NCBI GenBank assembly: GCA_945897365.1
Contig: CAMDFD010000004.1
Location: 62,001 to 126,000, forward strand
Length of the DNA stretch: 64,000 nt
From: Bordetella parapertussis
Lineage (GTDB): Bacteria; Pseudomonadota; Gammaproteobacteria; Burkholderiales; Burkholderiaceae_B
Direction: 5' to 3'
How positions within the stretch are numbered: position 1 is the first letter of the stretch; every line of letters begins with the position of its first letter. The translations under genes and the position numbers were made by a program. Under the pieces are notes generated by a model. It did no database searches. It was not told the DNA's origin and worked only from the letters and a program-made list of their open reading frames with translations. Positions 35,966 through 44,309 of the stretch are shown one piece after another.

Positions 35966-36511
35966 ATGTCTGCTAAAAGCGAAACCGCTCAATTGTTTAA
36001 AGACGGCCTGGCCGTTCGTCGTGCCGTACTCGGCGCTGATTACGTAGACGGCTCCATTGCCAAAGCCAACGACTTCACCATGGCGTTTCAGCACATCACC
36101 ACAGAGTGGTGCTGGGGCTACGCCTGGACCCGTGACGGTCTGAGCCGCAAGACACGCAGTATGCTCAACTTGGCCATGCTGACCGCGCTGAACCGCTCGG
36201 CTGAAATCAAGCTGCACGTCAAAGGTGCGCTCGCCAATGGCGTCACCGTCGAAGAAATCAAAGAAGTCCTGCTGCACGCAACCGTCTACTGTGGCATCCC
36301 CGCTGGCTTAGATGCCTTTAAAGCCGCCAACCAAGTGCTCGAAGAAGAAGGCGCCTACGAAAAAGCTGCCGCCAAAGCCGCCAAGAAAAAAGTAGCGGCC
36401 AAGAAAGCCGCGGCTAAAAAAGTCGCTGCAGCTAAGCCTGCTCCCGTCGAGGCTGCTTTAGCAAAAGCACCCGCTAAAAAAGTAGTCGCAAAAAAGGAAG
36501 TTAAGAAATGA
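35966..36511 (+). CDS. Carboxymuconolactone decarboxylase (CMD) family protein with Lys/Ala histone-like tail
   Basis: The first 125 residues form a CMD fold resembling PcaC (4-carboxymuconolactone decarboxylase): FQHITTEWCWGYAWTRDGLSRKTRSMLNLAMLTAL and EEIKEVLLHATVYCGIPAGLDAFKAA with the catalytic His/Cys region. PcaC is normally about 125-130 residues. Here about 55 extra residues follow, made almost only of Lys, Ala, Val and Pro (KKKVAAKKAAAKKVAAAK), like the tail of histone H1-like proteins. It starts after GGAG and overlaps the next gene by 4 nt (ATGA). No pca operon is adjacent, so the reaction is uncertain. Confidence 0.8.
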   Translation: MSAKSETAQLFKDGLAVRRAVLGADYVDGSIAKANDFTMAFQHITTEWCWGYAWTRDGLSRKTRSMLNLAMLTALNRSAEIKLHVKGALANGVTVEEIKEVLLHATVYCGIPAGLDAFKAANQVLEEEGAYEKAAAKAAKKKVAAKKAAAKKVAAAKPAPVEAALAKAPAKKVVAKKEVKK

Positions 36512-37422
36512 GCGCCTTGCCCACGATCGGTTTTGTAGGCTTGGGCAGCATGGGATGGCCGATGGCCTCCCTGCTTCACAAAGCTGGCTACCAACTTCAG
36601 GTCATCGACGCCTCGAAAGAGCGTGCGCAAGCCTTCGCCAAGGAGATCGGTGGCTCGGTCGCCGCTTCCAACCGCGTTCTCGCCGCCGCCTCCGAGTTCA
36701 TCATCACCATCTTGCCCACCAGCAATATTGTTGAAGCCGTCCTCAATGGGCCCGATGGCCTACTGGCGGGACTGCGTCAGGGCTCAGTCGTCATCGACAT
36801 GACCTCAGGCGTGCCGACCATCACACGCACGCTGGCCGAGCAAGTCAAAGCTGCCAATGGCCATCTGGTCGACGCCCCTGTTTCTGGCGGTGTACCGCGC
36901 GCCAAGACAGGCGAACTCGCTATCATGTTTGGTGGCAGCGCCGAGATCCTCGAGCGCGTCCGTCCCGCATTGTCTTGCATGGGCACCTCGATTACACCAA
37001 CCGGCGATGTCGGTTCAGCGCACGCCATGAAAGCACTCAACAATCTCGTATCGGCGGGCGGCTTTTTAATCGGCGTCGAAGCCTTGCTGATCGGCAAACG
37101 CTTTGGTTTGGACCCTGCCGCCATGGTGGACGTACTGAATTCTTCGACGGGAATGAACAACTCCACACAGAAGAAATTCAAACAGTTCGTCTTGTCGGGT
37201 CAATACAACGCTGGCTTTGGTCTGGACCTGATGGTCAAAGATCTGAGCATTGCTCTGGGCATTGGTCGCGATACCAACACACCGACACCTTTTTCGTCCT
37301 TGTGTCGTGAAATGTGGGCCTCATGCGCACAAATGCTCGGACCCGGCCAGGATCACACGGCGATTGCCAAGCTATCCGAAACCTTGGCGGGTGACACCTT
37401 GTCGGAAAAGAAAGAGAGCTAG
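36508..37422 (+). CDS. 3-hydroxyisobutyrate dehydrogenase-family oxidoreductase
   Basis: A 304-residue beta-hydroxyacid dehydrogenase. NAD(P) loop GFVGLGSMGWPMA at the N-terminus, substrate motif DAPVSGGVPRAKTGELAIM, and catalytic Lys in MKALNNLVSAGGFLIGVEAL. Candidates are 3-hydroxyisobutyrate, tartronate semialdehyde (GarR/GlxR) or 4-hydroxybutyrate oxidation or reduction; the sequence does not separate these. It overlaps the CMD-like gene by 4 nt, so the two are translationally coupled and likely act in one pathway. It also overlaps the convergent DUF1289 gene by 4 nt. Confidence 0.86.
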   Translation: MSALPTIGFVGLGSMGWPMASLLHKAGYQLQVIDASKERAQAFAKEIGGSVAASNRVLAAASEFIITILPTSNIVEAVLNGPDGLLAGLRQGSVVIDMTSGVPTITRTLAEQVKAANGHLVDAPVSGGVPRAKTGELAIMFGGSAEILERVRPALSCMGTSITPTGDVGSAHAMKALNNLVSAGGFLIGVEALLIGKRFGLDPAAMVDVLNSSTGMNNSTQKKFKQFVLSGQYNAGFGLDLMVKDLSIALGIGRDTNTPTPFSSLCREMWASCAQMLGPGQDHTAIAKLSETLAGDTLSEKKES

Positions 37423-37703
37423 GTTTCCCCGGGCTTTTTGGGGTAACCTTCAGCACGAATACGCACCCAGACAGGGTGCTTTTCCTCTTTGGTCATGAAG
37501 ACCCAGTTCGAAACCTCCATGACCGTCCGGCCACAGCCACGACACACATCATCAAACAAGGTAGAACAGATCGCCACACAAGGCGAGTCTGCGCCATTTG
37601 TAACGTCTTCTGGCACGTGACCAACACCTTGAGGTGAAGCGCCTTGTGATGAGGCACCTTCAGGTGCCTCATCCCAGATGAGTGATGGTGGCTGCGTGGT
37701 CAC
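37419..37703 (-). CDS. DUF1289 domain protein
   Basis: A 94-residue protein whose C-terminal half is the DUF1289 core SPCVAICSTLFDDVCRGCGRTVMEVSNW, with four cysteines (in CVAIC and CRGC) suited to bind a metal. The N-terminal 38 residues are low complexity (Gly/Ser/Pro/Gln). Function is not established. It begins 1 nt after metK ends and shares its transcript. Confidence 0.85.
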   Translation of the reverse strand: MTTQPPSLIWDEAPEGASSQGASPQGVGHVPEDVTNGADSPCVAICSTLFDDVCRGCGRTVMEVSNWVFMTKEEKHPVWVRIRAEGYPKKPGET

Positions 37704-37704
37704 C

Positions 37705-38874
37705 TTAGGCTGACTTTTTCAATGCAGCAGCACGGTCAGTGGCTTCCCAGCTGAACTCAGGCTCGTTACGGCCAAAGTGACCGTATGCGGCGGTCTTGCT
37801 GTAAATCGGACGCAACAGGTCGAGCATATTGACGATGCCTTTAGGACGCAGGTCAAAATGCTCGCGCACGATTTTGGACAATTGCTCGTCAGACACAACG
37901 CCTGTGCCATGCGTATCAACCGTAATGTTGATGGGCTCTGCCACACCAATCGCGTAGCTCACCTGCACTTCGCACTTGCTCGCCAAACCAGCAGCTACGA
38001 TATTTTTAGCCACGTAACGTGCAGCGTAAGCAGCTGAACGGTCAACCTTTGATGGGTCCTTGCCGGAGAACGCGCCACCACCGTGACGGCATGCGCCACC
38101 GTATGTGTCGACGATGATCTTACGACCTGTCAGACCGCAATCACCTTGGGGTCCGCCGATCACAAAGCGACCGGTTGGGTTGATCAAGAACTTGGTCTTG
38201 GCTGTCAACAAACCAGCGGGGAAACTTGGACGAATGATGTCTTCGATCACGGCCTCGTGGATCGCAGTCTGTGAAATCTCAGGGGCGTGCTGTGTCGACA
38301 ACACCACCGTGTCGACCTCGACGGGCTTGCCATCGACGTAACGGAACGTAACCTGTGATTTTGCATCGGGACGCAGCCAGGGCAGACGGCCATCTTTGCG
38401 CAATTCGCTCTGACGCTGCACCAGACGGTGTGCGTACCAGATTGGAGCAGGCATCAGATCAGGTGTTTCGTTACATGCATAACCAAACATCAAACCCTGG
38501 TCGCCAGCGCCCTGATTGAGATAATCCTCTGAGCTACGGTCAACGCCCTGAGCGATATCAGGTGACTGTTTATCGTAGGCGACCAACACCGCGCAGCCTT
38601 TGTAGTCAATACCGTAATCGGTATTGTCGTAGCCGATGCGCTTGATGGTGTCACGGGCGACCTGGATGTAGTCGACGTTGGCAGTGGTGGTAATTTCACC
38701 GGCCAATACGACCAAACCTGTGTTGCAAAGCGTTTCCGCTGCGACACGCGCATGAGGGTCCTGAGTAAAAATCGCATCCAAAATAGCATCAGAGACTTGG
38801 TCAGCGACCTTGTCTGGATGTCCTTCGGAAACGGACTCAGAGGTAAAAAGATAGTCAGAAGAAGTTGTAGCCAT
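37705..38874 (-). CDS. metK: S-adenosylmethionine synthetase
   Basis: The 389-residue enzyme makes SAM from methionine and ATP. SVSEGHPDKVADQ near the N-terminus, GAGDQGLMFGYA and GGGAFSGKDPSKVDRSAAYAARY are diagnostic; ends in ...EFSWEATDRAAALKKSA. The ATG at 38874 follows AGGACG at 7 nt; a GTG at 38880 adds two residues. With ahcY and metF it puts three methyl-cycle genes within 7 kb. Confidence 0.96.
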   Translation of the reverse strand: MATTSSDYLFTSESVSEGHPDKVADQVSDAILDAIFTQDPHARVAAETLCNTGLVVLAGEITTTANVDYIQVARDTIKRIGYDNTDYGIDYKGCAVLVAYDKQSPDIAQGVDRSSEDYLNQGAGDQGLMFGYACNETPDLMPAPIWYAHRLVQRQSELRKDGRLPWLRPDAKSQVTFRYVDGKPVEVDTVVLSTQHAPEISQTAIHEAVIEDIIRPSFPAGLLTAKTKFLINPTGRFVIGGPQGDCGLTGRKIIVDTYGGACRHGGGAFSGKDPSKVDRSAAYAARYVAKNIVAAGLASKCEVQVSYAIGVAEPINITVDTHGTGVVSDEQLSKIVREHFDLRPKGIVNMLDLLRPIYSKTAAYGHFGRNEPEFSWEATDRAAALKKSA

Positions 38875-38888
38875 GATCACGTCCTAAT

Positions 38889-38930
38889 TCTGGCGAAGCC
38901 AGAGGTGAGGTTAAGGAGGTGCGTTGCACC
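38889..38930 (-). promoter_or_regulatory. Two hairpins in the metK leader
   Basis: TCTGGC/GCCAGA (38889-38894 with 38898-38903, three-base loop) lies directly upstream of the metK ribosome site, and GGTGC/GCACC (38918-38922 with 38926-38930) upstream of that. The first is a very stable mini-hairpin. I do not recognise a known SAM riboswitch here; a regulatory role is a guess. Confidence 0.35.
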
Positions 38931-39111
38931 CCGTACCGACACCTAAATAGTAGACGCTGGATTGGGCGCGACGCTTTAGCGGATTTATTTTTGTGTTGAC
39001 GCAGCATTTCAGCTTTTGTCCAACACCGTCGCCCCGCAAGTTGTCGGTTAACTCAGCGACTTAAAAAGTATTTTAAGGCAAAACTACGAACAAATGGGCG
39101 ATAATCCCTTC

Positions 39112-40014
39112 ATGATTTGGAACTTCACAAAAATGCACGGCGCCGGCAACGACTTTGTGGTCTTGGATGGGGTGCGACAACCCATCGAAATGACTGTCGA
39201 GCGCGCACGCGCCCTCGCCCACCGCCAATTCGGCATTGGCTGCGATCAGATATTGCTGGTCGAACACCCTTCTCATCCTGAGGCACACTTCCGTTACCGG
39301 ATTTTCAATGCCAACGGTAGCGAAGTCGAGCACTGCGGCAACGGCGCCCGCTGCTTCGTTAAATTTGTCCATGAACAAAAGCTCTCTTCGCGTAACCCCT
39401 TGCGGGCCGAGATTTCTACAGGTTTGATTACGCTCGAAGCGATGCCCAACGGCGAAGTGGTGGTCGATATGGGCCAAACCCGTTTCGTCCCCGAGGCCTT
39501 ACCATTTGACGTGACCGGTCTTGCGACGCGTACCGAGGGTCAGGACACCCAGTACGCGCTCCCTCTCCATACCAACCTCGGCGAAGTCACCATCTGGCTA
39601 TCGGCTGTTGCGATCTCCAATCCGCACGCTGTTCAAGTTGTGGATGACGTAGACACGGCACCTGTGTCCATCGTTGGCCCCTTGATTGAGTCGCACCCGC
39701 GTTTCGCACGCCGTGTCAACGCCGGTTTTCTCCAAATCGTCGATCGTCATACCGCCTATCTTCGTGTTTATGAACGTGGCGCGGGAGAGACGCTCGCCTG
39801 CGGCTCAGGCGCCTGCGCAGCCATCGCTGCCGGTATTCGACGCGGCTTGCTTGATTCACCGGTGCGCGTGCGCACCCACGGTGGTTGGCTCACCATCGCC
39901 ACTCATGGCGATCAAATGCGTATGACCGGCCCGGCCACGACGGTCTTTTCCAGCACGATCGATATCGATCGTCTGGTCGCCTCCATTCCCACTTCCTTTA
40001 GTACCAAGCCATGA
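39112..40014 (+). CDS. dapF: Diaminopimelate epimerase
   Basis: The 300-residue enzyme interconverts LL- and meso-diaminopimelate for lysine and peptidoglycan. Both catalytic cysteines are present, in NGSEVEHCGNGARC and ETLACGSGACAA. Start 39112 gives MIWNFTKMHGAGNDFVVLDG, like characterised homologues; ATG 39094 would add six residues. It opens the dapF-DUF484-xerC cluster, with the next ATG overlapping its stop by 4 nt. It is divergent from metK. Confidence 0.95.
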   Translation: MIWNFTKMHGAGNDFVVLDGVRQPIEMTVERARALAHRQFGIGCDQILLVEHPSHPEAHFRYRIFNANGSEVEHCGNGARCFVKFVHEQKLSSRNPLRAEISTGLITLEAMPNGEVVVDMGQTRFVPEALPFDVTGLATRTEGQDTQYALPLHTNLGEVTIWLSAVAISNPHAVQVVDDVDTAPVSIVGPLIESHPRFARRVNAGFLQIVDRHTAYLRVYERGAGETLACGSGACAAIAAGIRRGLLDSPVRVRTHGGWLTIATHGDQMRMTGPATTVFSSTIDIDRLVASIPTSFSTKP

Positions 40015-40700
40015 CTGATTCACTGCATCCTCATACCGTTGCCAAGTTCCTCCAAGAACATCCCGAGTTTCTTGTCCAATACGCCGAATTGTTCTCCTCG
40101 CTTGAGGTCCCTCATCCGCATCAGGCGCGGACGATTTCACTCGGCGAACGTCAAATCATGACTTTGCGCGAGCGGCTGCGTGACTTTGAGTTTAGGCTCG
40201 CAGACTTGGTGCGCAACGCCGCACTCAACGAAATCACCACCGACAAGCTCAATCGTTGGTGCGTGCGAATGTTGGGCGAGCAATCACCGCTGCGCTTGCC
40301 AGGCGAGGTTGCCCTAGGTTTGGCCGAACAGTTCAACCTCCAAGAAGTCGCTTTGCGTGTCTGGGGTTTAGATTTGCCTGCCGAAGGGGTAGGTACTCCC
40401 GTAGATGACGAAGTACACACTTACGCGAATAACCTTGTTAATCCTTATTGTGGCAATGATACGGCGCTCACGCCCGCAAGTTGGCTCCATGTCAAACCGG
40501 TCTCATTTGCAATCTTGCCCTTGCGTTCTGCCGTAGGTCAACCAGCCTTCGGACTGCTCGTGCTGGGCTCGGATGACCCAGAGCGCTTCGCACCCGACAT
40601 GGGTGTCGCGTTTTTGCAAACAGTCTGCATCTTGGCGAGCTCCGCGCTATCTCGTCTCAAACCGGCTGGCACAAACCTGCGCGCCGCTCAAGACGCCTGA
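40011..40700 (+). CDS. DUF484 family protein (GAF-like)
   Basis: A 229-residue protein that starts with the family hallmark VAKFLQEHPEFLVQYAELFSSLEVPHPH, followed by a GAF-like domain. DUF484 genes are nearly always found between dapF and xerC in proteobacteria, as here; the role is unknown. It overlaps dapF by 4 nt and lies 14 nt before xerC. Confidence 0.9.
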   Translation: MTDSLHPHTVAKFLQEHPEFLVQYAELFSSLEVPHPHQARTISLGERQIMTLRERLRDFEFRLADLVRNAALNEITTDKLNRWCVRMLGEQSPLRLPGEVALGLAEQFNLQEVALRVWGLDLPAEGVGTPVDDEVHTYANNLVNPYCGNDTALTPASWLHVKPVSFAILPLRSAVGQPAFGLLVLGSDDPERFAPDMGVAFLQTVCILASSALSRLKPAGTNLRAAQDA

Positions 40701-40714
40701 AGACGCTGCCACCG

Positions 40715-41656
40715 ATGTCCGATCCCGTCACGACCTGGCTCAAACATCTTGAAGTCAACCGTCGTTACTCCGTTCATACCCTCTCGGCCTATCGACGCGA
40801 CCTGAATCAGCTTGTAACGCTTGCCGATGGGAAACCGCTTGAGCAAATCGTCAACGGCAACATCCGACACTTTCTCGCCCGACTCCATGGCCAAGGGCAC
40901 AGCGCGCGAAGTCTGGCTCGCATGCTCGCTGCCTGGCGGGGCTTTTATAGCTGGTGGGCGCCTCAGAGCCACATGGCGTCCAACCCAGCGACCGATGTGC
41001 GAGCGCCCAAAGCCTCGCGCGGTTTGCCCAAAGCCCTATCGGTCGATCAGACTCAAGCACTACTCGAGGCTCCCGCCCTTGTGACCCAAACAGACCCCGC
41101 TTCACTGCGCGACCGCGCCATGTTTGAATTGTTTTATTCAAGCGGCCTTCGCCTGAGCGAACTCGTGGGCCTTGATGTCGACTACACACAAACCCAAAAG
41201 TACACCTCCGCTGGCTGGATCAATTTGATCGATCGCGAGGTCAATGTCTTAGGCAAAGGCGGGAAACGTCGCAGTGTACCGATCGGCACCCAAGCGCTCG
41301 AATGCTTGGCGCGCTGGCTCGAAGCCCGTCCTCAGTTTGTTCGTCCTCAAGCTTCCGAGGATCATGCGGCCGCTCTTTTTATCGGCGTACGCGGCGCTCG
41401 CATCAGCCCACGCGTTGTACAGAGCCAACTCACCAAACTCGTCAAGCTGGCAGGTTTGCCGACGCACGTACATCCTCACGTTTTGCGGCATAGCTTTGCC
41501 AGCCACGTTTTACAATCTGCCCAAGACCTAAGGGCAGTTCAAGAAATGCTTGGTCATGCCAATATTTCCACGACTCAGCTTTATACCAAGCTGGATTTTC
41601 AACATTTAGCCAAAGCATACGATTCCGCACACCCCCGTGCCGGCAGAAAAACCTAA
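40715..41656 (+). CDS. xerC: Tyrosine recombinase XerC
   Basis: The 313-residue recombinase acts with XerD at dif to resolve chromosome dimers. The N-terminal SAM-like core-binding domain is followed by the catalytic domain with Arg in YSSGLRLSELVGL, Lys in LGKGGKRRSVPI, HVLRHSFASH, GHANISTTQLYTKL (nucleophile Tyr). The position after dapF-DUF484 supports XerC rather than an integrase of a mobile element. Confidence 0.94.
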   Translation: MSDPVTTWLKHLEVNRRYSVHTLSAYRRDLNQLVTLADGKPLEQIVNGNIRHFLARLHGQGHSARSLARMLAAWRGFYSWWAPQSHMASNPATDVRAPKASRGLPKALSVDQTQALLEAPALVTQTDPASLRDRAMFELFYSSGLRLSELVGLDVDYTQTQKYTSAGWINLIDREVNVLGKGGKRRSVPIGTQALECLARWLEARPQFVRPQASEDHAAALFIGVRGARISPRVVQSQLTKLVKLAGLPTHVHPHVLRHSFASHVLQSAQDLRAVQEMLGHANISTTQLYTKLDFQHLAKAYDSAHPRAGRKT

Positions 41657-41916
41657 TAAAAACATGGCCTTACTCGCCACCCACCCTTAATTTGGTGGTA
41701 ATAGACTTGAAATTCATGGCTTTACCCCTATATAAAAGCCGGCATAAAGTTTGCCGTTCATATGAAAGTGACATTCTCATGTCAGACTAAACATCTAAAA
41801 TGTATTTTTAATGTTTGCCCGAAGGCTTCGGCTGTGCTGTAATCCGGCGTTCGCCTTTGCTCTGAGCACCGATCCGAAGCCCTGCACTCTTACCCGTTTT
41901 TGAAGTCAATCTGACC
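41657..41916. other. 260-bp intergenic region xerC to COG0523 gene
   Basis: No gene seen. A weak stem CCACC/GGTGG (41681-41685 with 41694-41698) follows xerC without a T tract, and a 13-bp palindrome CCGAAGGCTTCGG lies at 41819-41831. I looked for a Zur-type box, expected for zinc GTPases, and found no convincing one. Confidence 0.35.
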
Positions 41917-43032
41917 ATGAACTCCCCTCGCAGCCTAGACCAAATGGTCCCCGTCACAATCCTTACCGGCTTTCTCGGTGCAGGCAAGACCACGCTTTTA
42001 AAACGCATCCTGACGGAGTACCACGGTAAGCGTATCGCGGTCATCGAAAACGAATTCGGACCCGAAAGCATCGACAACGAACTACTCGTCCAAGATCAGG
42101 AAGAAGAAATTATCGAGCTCTCCAACGGCTGCGTATGTTGCACCGTGCGTGGCGACTTGATGCGCACCCTGATTGACCTGCGCAAGCGTCACGAAAGCGG
42201 TGAGTTGAAATTTGAACGTGTGATTATTGAGACCACCGGCATGGCCAATCCAGGTCCGGTTTGCCAGACGTTCTTCATGGACGATGACATCGCCGAGTAC
42301 TACCGCCTCGATGCGGTTGTGACGATCGTCGATGCCAAACACGGCATGGAAACTCTTGATGAGCAAGAAGAAGCCCAAAAACAAGTTGGCTTTGCGGATC
42401 GCATCCTGATCTCCAAAAAAGATCTGGTCACCGAGGCCGAGTACGCTGCACTTCGTCGACGTATCGTCCACATGAACCCGCGTGCGGCCATTGAGGCCGT
42501 CAATTTCGGCGATACCGATCTGAAACAGATCATCGATATCAGCGGCTTCAATCTCAACACCATCCTGGATATCGATCCACAGTTTCTCGCTGACGATCAT
42601 CCCGACGCCGCGCACGACCATGAGCATGGTCACGATCACGCACATGGTCATGATCACGGCCATGATCATGATCACGCGACCTGCACCAATCCAGACCATG
42701 ATCACGGCAATCATCACAAGCCCGCGCACAACGACAACATCGGTGCGTTTGTTTTCAAGTCCGACAAACCCTTTGATCCAGAGCGCCTCGAGGAGTTTCT
42801 CGGTGGCGTTGTTCAAGTCTATGGACCTGACCTGCTGCGTTACAAAGGTATTCTGTATATGAAGGGCATCAATAAACGGATGCTCTTTCAAGGTGTCCAT
42901 ATGTTGATGGGCGCCGAACCCGGCAAACCCTGGCTGGCCAACGAAAAAAAGTCCACCAAAATGGTCTTCATCGGTCGCAAACTGCCCCAAGATATCTTTA
43001 CCAAAGGTCTCGAGCAGTGTCTGGCTAAGTAG
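41917..43032 (+). CDS. COG0523 (CobW/ZNG1-like) GTPase with histidine-rich metal loop
   Basis: A 371-residue G3E-family GTPase. Walker A GFLGAGKTT (18-26), the CxCC metal motif at C72-x-C74-C75 in NGCVCCTVRGD, and a dense His/Asp run of about 40 residues (HDHEHGHDHAHGHDHGHDHD) at about 225-262, then the C-terminal CobW domain with KGILYM and PWLANEKKSTKMVFIG. Such proteins hand metal to target enzymes and many are zinc-metallochaperones active in zinc shortage. Next gene is dksA. The metal and client are not defined by sequence. Confidence 0.88.
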   Translation: MNSPRSLDQMVPVTILTGFLGAGKTTLLKRILTEYHGKRIAVIENEFGPESIDNELLVQDQEEEIIELSNGCVCCTVRGDLMRTLIDLRKRHESGELKFERVIIETTGMANPGPVCQTFFMDDDIAEYYRLDAVVTIVDAKHGMETLDEQEEAQKQVGFADRILISKKDLVTEAEYAALRRRIVHMNPRAAIEAVNFGDTDLKQIIDISGFNLNTILDIDPQFLADDHPDAAHDHEHGHDHAHGHDHGHDHDHATCTNPDHDHGNHHKPAHNDNIGAFVFKSDKPFDPERLEEFLGGVVQVYGPDLLRYKGILYMKGINKRMLFQGVHMLMGAEPGKPWLANEKKSTKMVFIGRKLPQDIFTKGLEQCLAK

Positions 43033-43076
43033 TCTCTCTGCGCCCGTGCGCAGAATTTATTTAATGGAGTGTTTTA

Positions 43077-43658
43077 ATGGTAACCAAGGCAACAAAACCC
43101 GCAGCAAGCAAGACGACTGCAGCAAAAGCCCCCGTATCCACCAAGGTCGCGGCCGCTAAAAAAGCAGCTCCCGCACCGGAAAAAACACCCGCGGTTGCCA
43201 CTAAAGTTGCACAGAAAAAGCCCATTAATAGAGGCGATTTGTCTGAAAACAATCTGCCCACCGAGGCAGAATTGCTCAAGATGCCAGAGTCCGAGTATAT
43301 GAACGAGCGTCAGCTTGGCTTTTTTCGTGACCGCCTCAGACAGCTCGAACAAGAAATTCTCAGCAATGCGGGTGCTACCACAGAGCATTTGCGTGAGACG
43401 CAATTTGTGCCTGACCCCGCTGATCGCGCGACGATCGAAGAAGAACACGCACTCGAATTACGTACCCGCGATCGCGAACGCAAGTTGCTGAAAAAAGTTC
43501 AGCAATCCATTATGCGTATCGACGGCGGCGAATATGGTTGGTGCGAAGAAACAGGCGAGCCGATTGGCTTGCGTCGACTGCTCGCACGTCCCACAGCGAC
43601 ACTCTCTCTAGAAGCACAAGAGCGTCGGGAAATGCGACAGAAAATGTTTGGTGACTAA
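43077..43658 (+). CDS. dksA: RNA polymerase-binding transcription factor DksA, single-Cys (zinc-independent type) with Lys/Ala-rich N-terminal tail
   Basis: A 193-residue DksA. The coiled-coil region and the C-terminal segment YGWCEETGEPIGLRRLLARP are typical. The zinc finger keeps only the first Cys: the pattern is CxxT...SxxA (WCEET, then TLSLEA) instead of four cysteines, the form known in DksA2-like zinc-independent proteins. The first 50 residues are a Lys/Ala/Pro/Thr tail (AAAKKAAPAPEK). It binds the RNA polymerase secondary channel with ppGpp. GGAG lies 8 nt before ATG 43077. Confidence 0.9.
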   Translation: MVTKATKPAASKTTAAKAPVSTKVAAAKKAAPAPEKTPAVATKVAQKKPINRGDLSENNLPTEAELLKMPESEYMNERQLGFFRDRLRQLEQEILSNAGATTEHLRETQFVPDPADRATIEEEHALELRTRDRERKLLKKVQQSIMRIDGGEYGWCEETGEPIGLRRLLARPTATLSLEAQERREMRQKMFGD

Positions 43659-43702
43659 GTAATTTTCCCGTGCAGAGCTCTGCGCAGGACTGACACACAC
43701 CG

Positions 43703-43731
43703 GGGCACACTTGCGTTACACGAGTGTGCCC
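43703..43731 (+). terminator. Hairpin between dksA and hslV, possible terminator
   Basis: GGGCACACT (43703-43711) and AGTGTGCCC (43723-43731) form a perfect 9-bp stem with an 11-nt loop. The tail after it is only weakly T-rich, so termination would be partial. A TTGACT (43735-43740) right after could belong to the hslVU promoter, but no clear -10 at the right distance was found. Confidence 0.55.
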
Positions 43732-43770
43732 TTGTTGACTTTAAGCTCTACTCTCTATCAAAGTACACAT

Positions 43771-44307
43771 ATGGAACAATTTCACGGCACCACGATCGTT
43801 TGTGTTCGGCGCGGCAACCGCGTCGCACTCGGTGGCGATGGCCAGGTCACACTGGGCAACATCATCATCAAAGGTACAGCACGCAAAATCCGGCGTCTTT
43901 ATCATGACAAAATTCTCGCAGGCTTTGCCGGTGCGACCGCTGACGCGTTTACGCTTCAGGAGCGCTTCGAAGGCAAGCTCGAAAAACATCAAGGCAATCT
44001 GATGCGCGCCGCTGTCGAGCTCACGCGAGACTGGCGCACCGACCGCGTATTACGCCGTCTCGAAGCCATGCTGATCGTGGCAGATCGCGAACACACACTG
44101 GTCCTGACTGGCAACGGCGATGTACTCGAGCCTGAAAATGGTTTAGCTGCGATTGGTTCCGGTGGTGCCTACGCACAATCCGCCGCGATGGCCTTGTTGC
44201 GCCACACCGAACTCGCACCCGAGGTGATCGTCAAACAGTCACTCGAAATCGCCGGCGATCTTTGTATCTACACCAATCAACAGCACCTGATTGAAACACT
44301 GGAATAA
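43771..44307 (+). CDS. hslV: ATP-dependent protease proteolytic subunit HslV
   Basis: The 178-residue threonine protease forms the core of HslUV. The nucleophile should be T7, exposed after removal of MEQFHG, before TIVCVRRGNRVALGGDGQVTLGN. The conserved AIGSGGAYAQSAAMAL segment is present. ATG 43771 is used; a longer in-frame TTG at 43711 falls in the hairpin loop region. It is followed at 3 nt by hslU. Confidence 0.95.
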   Translation: MEQFHGTTIVCVRRGNRVALGGDGQVTLGNIIIKGTARKIRRLYHDKILAGFAGATADAFTLQERFEGKLEKHQGNLMRAAVELTRDWRTDRVLRRLEAMLIVADREHTLVLTGNGDVLEPENGLAAIGSGGAYAQSAAMALLRHTELAPEVIVKQSLEIAGDLCIYTNQQHLIETLE

Positions 44308-44309
44308 GC

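Noticed and set aside
40715..41656. Tyrosine recombinase as sign of an integrated element
   Set aside because: The dapF-DUF484-xerC context identifies the housekeeping XerC; no attachment repeats or phage genes flank it.
41657..41916. Zur box before the COG0523 gene
   Set aside because: Looked for an AT-rich dyad of the Zur type and saw none convincing; the only palindrome (41819-41831) is GC-rich.
42082..42990. 300-codon minus-strand frame opposite the COG0523 GTPase
   Set aside because: Antisense shadow of the His/Asp-rich gene; no start context or family features.
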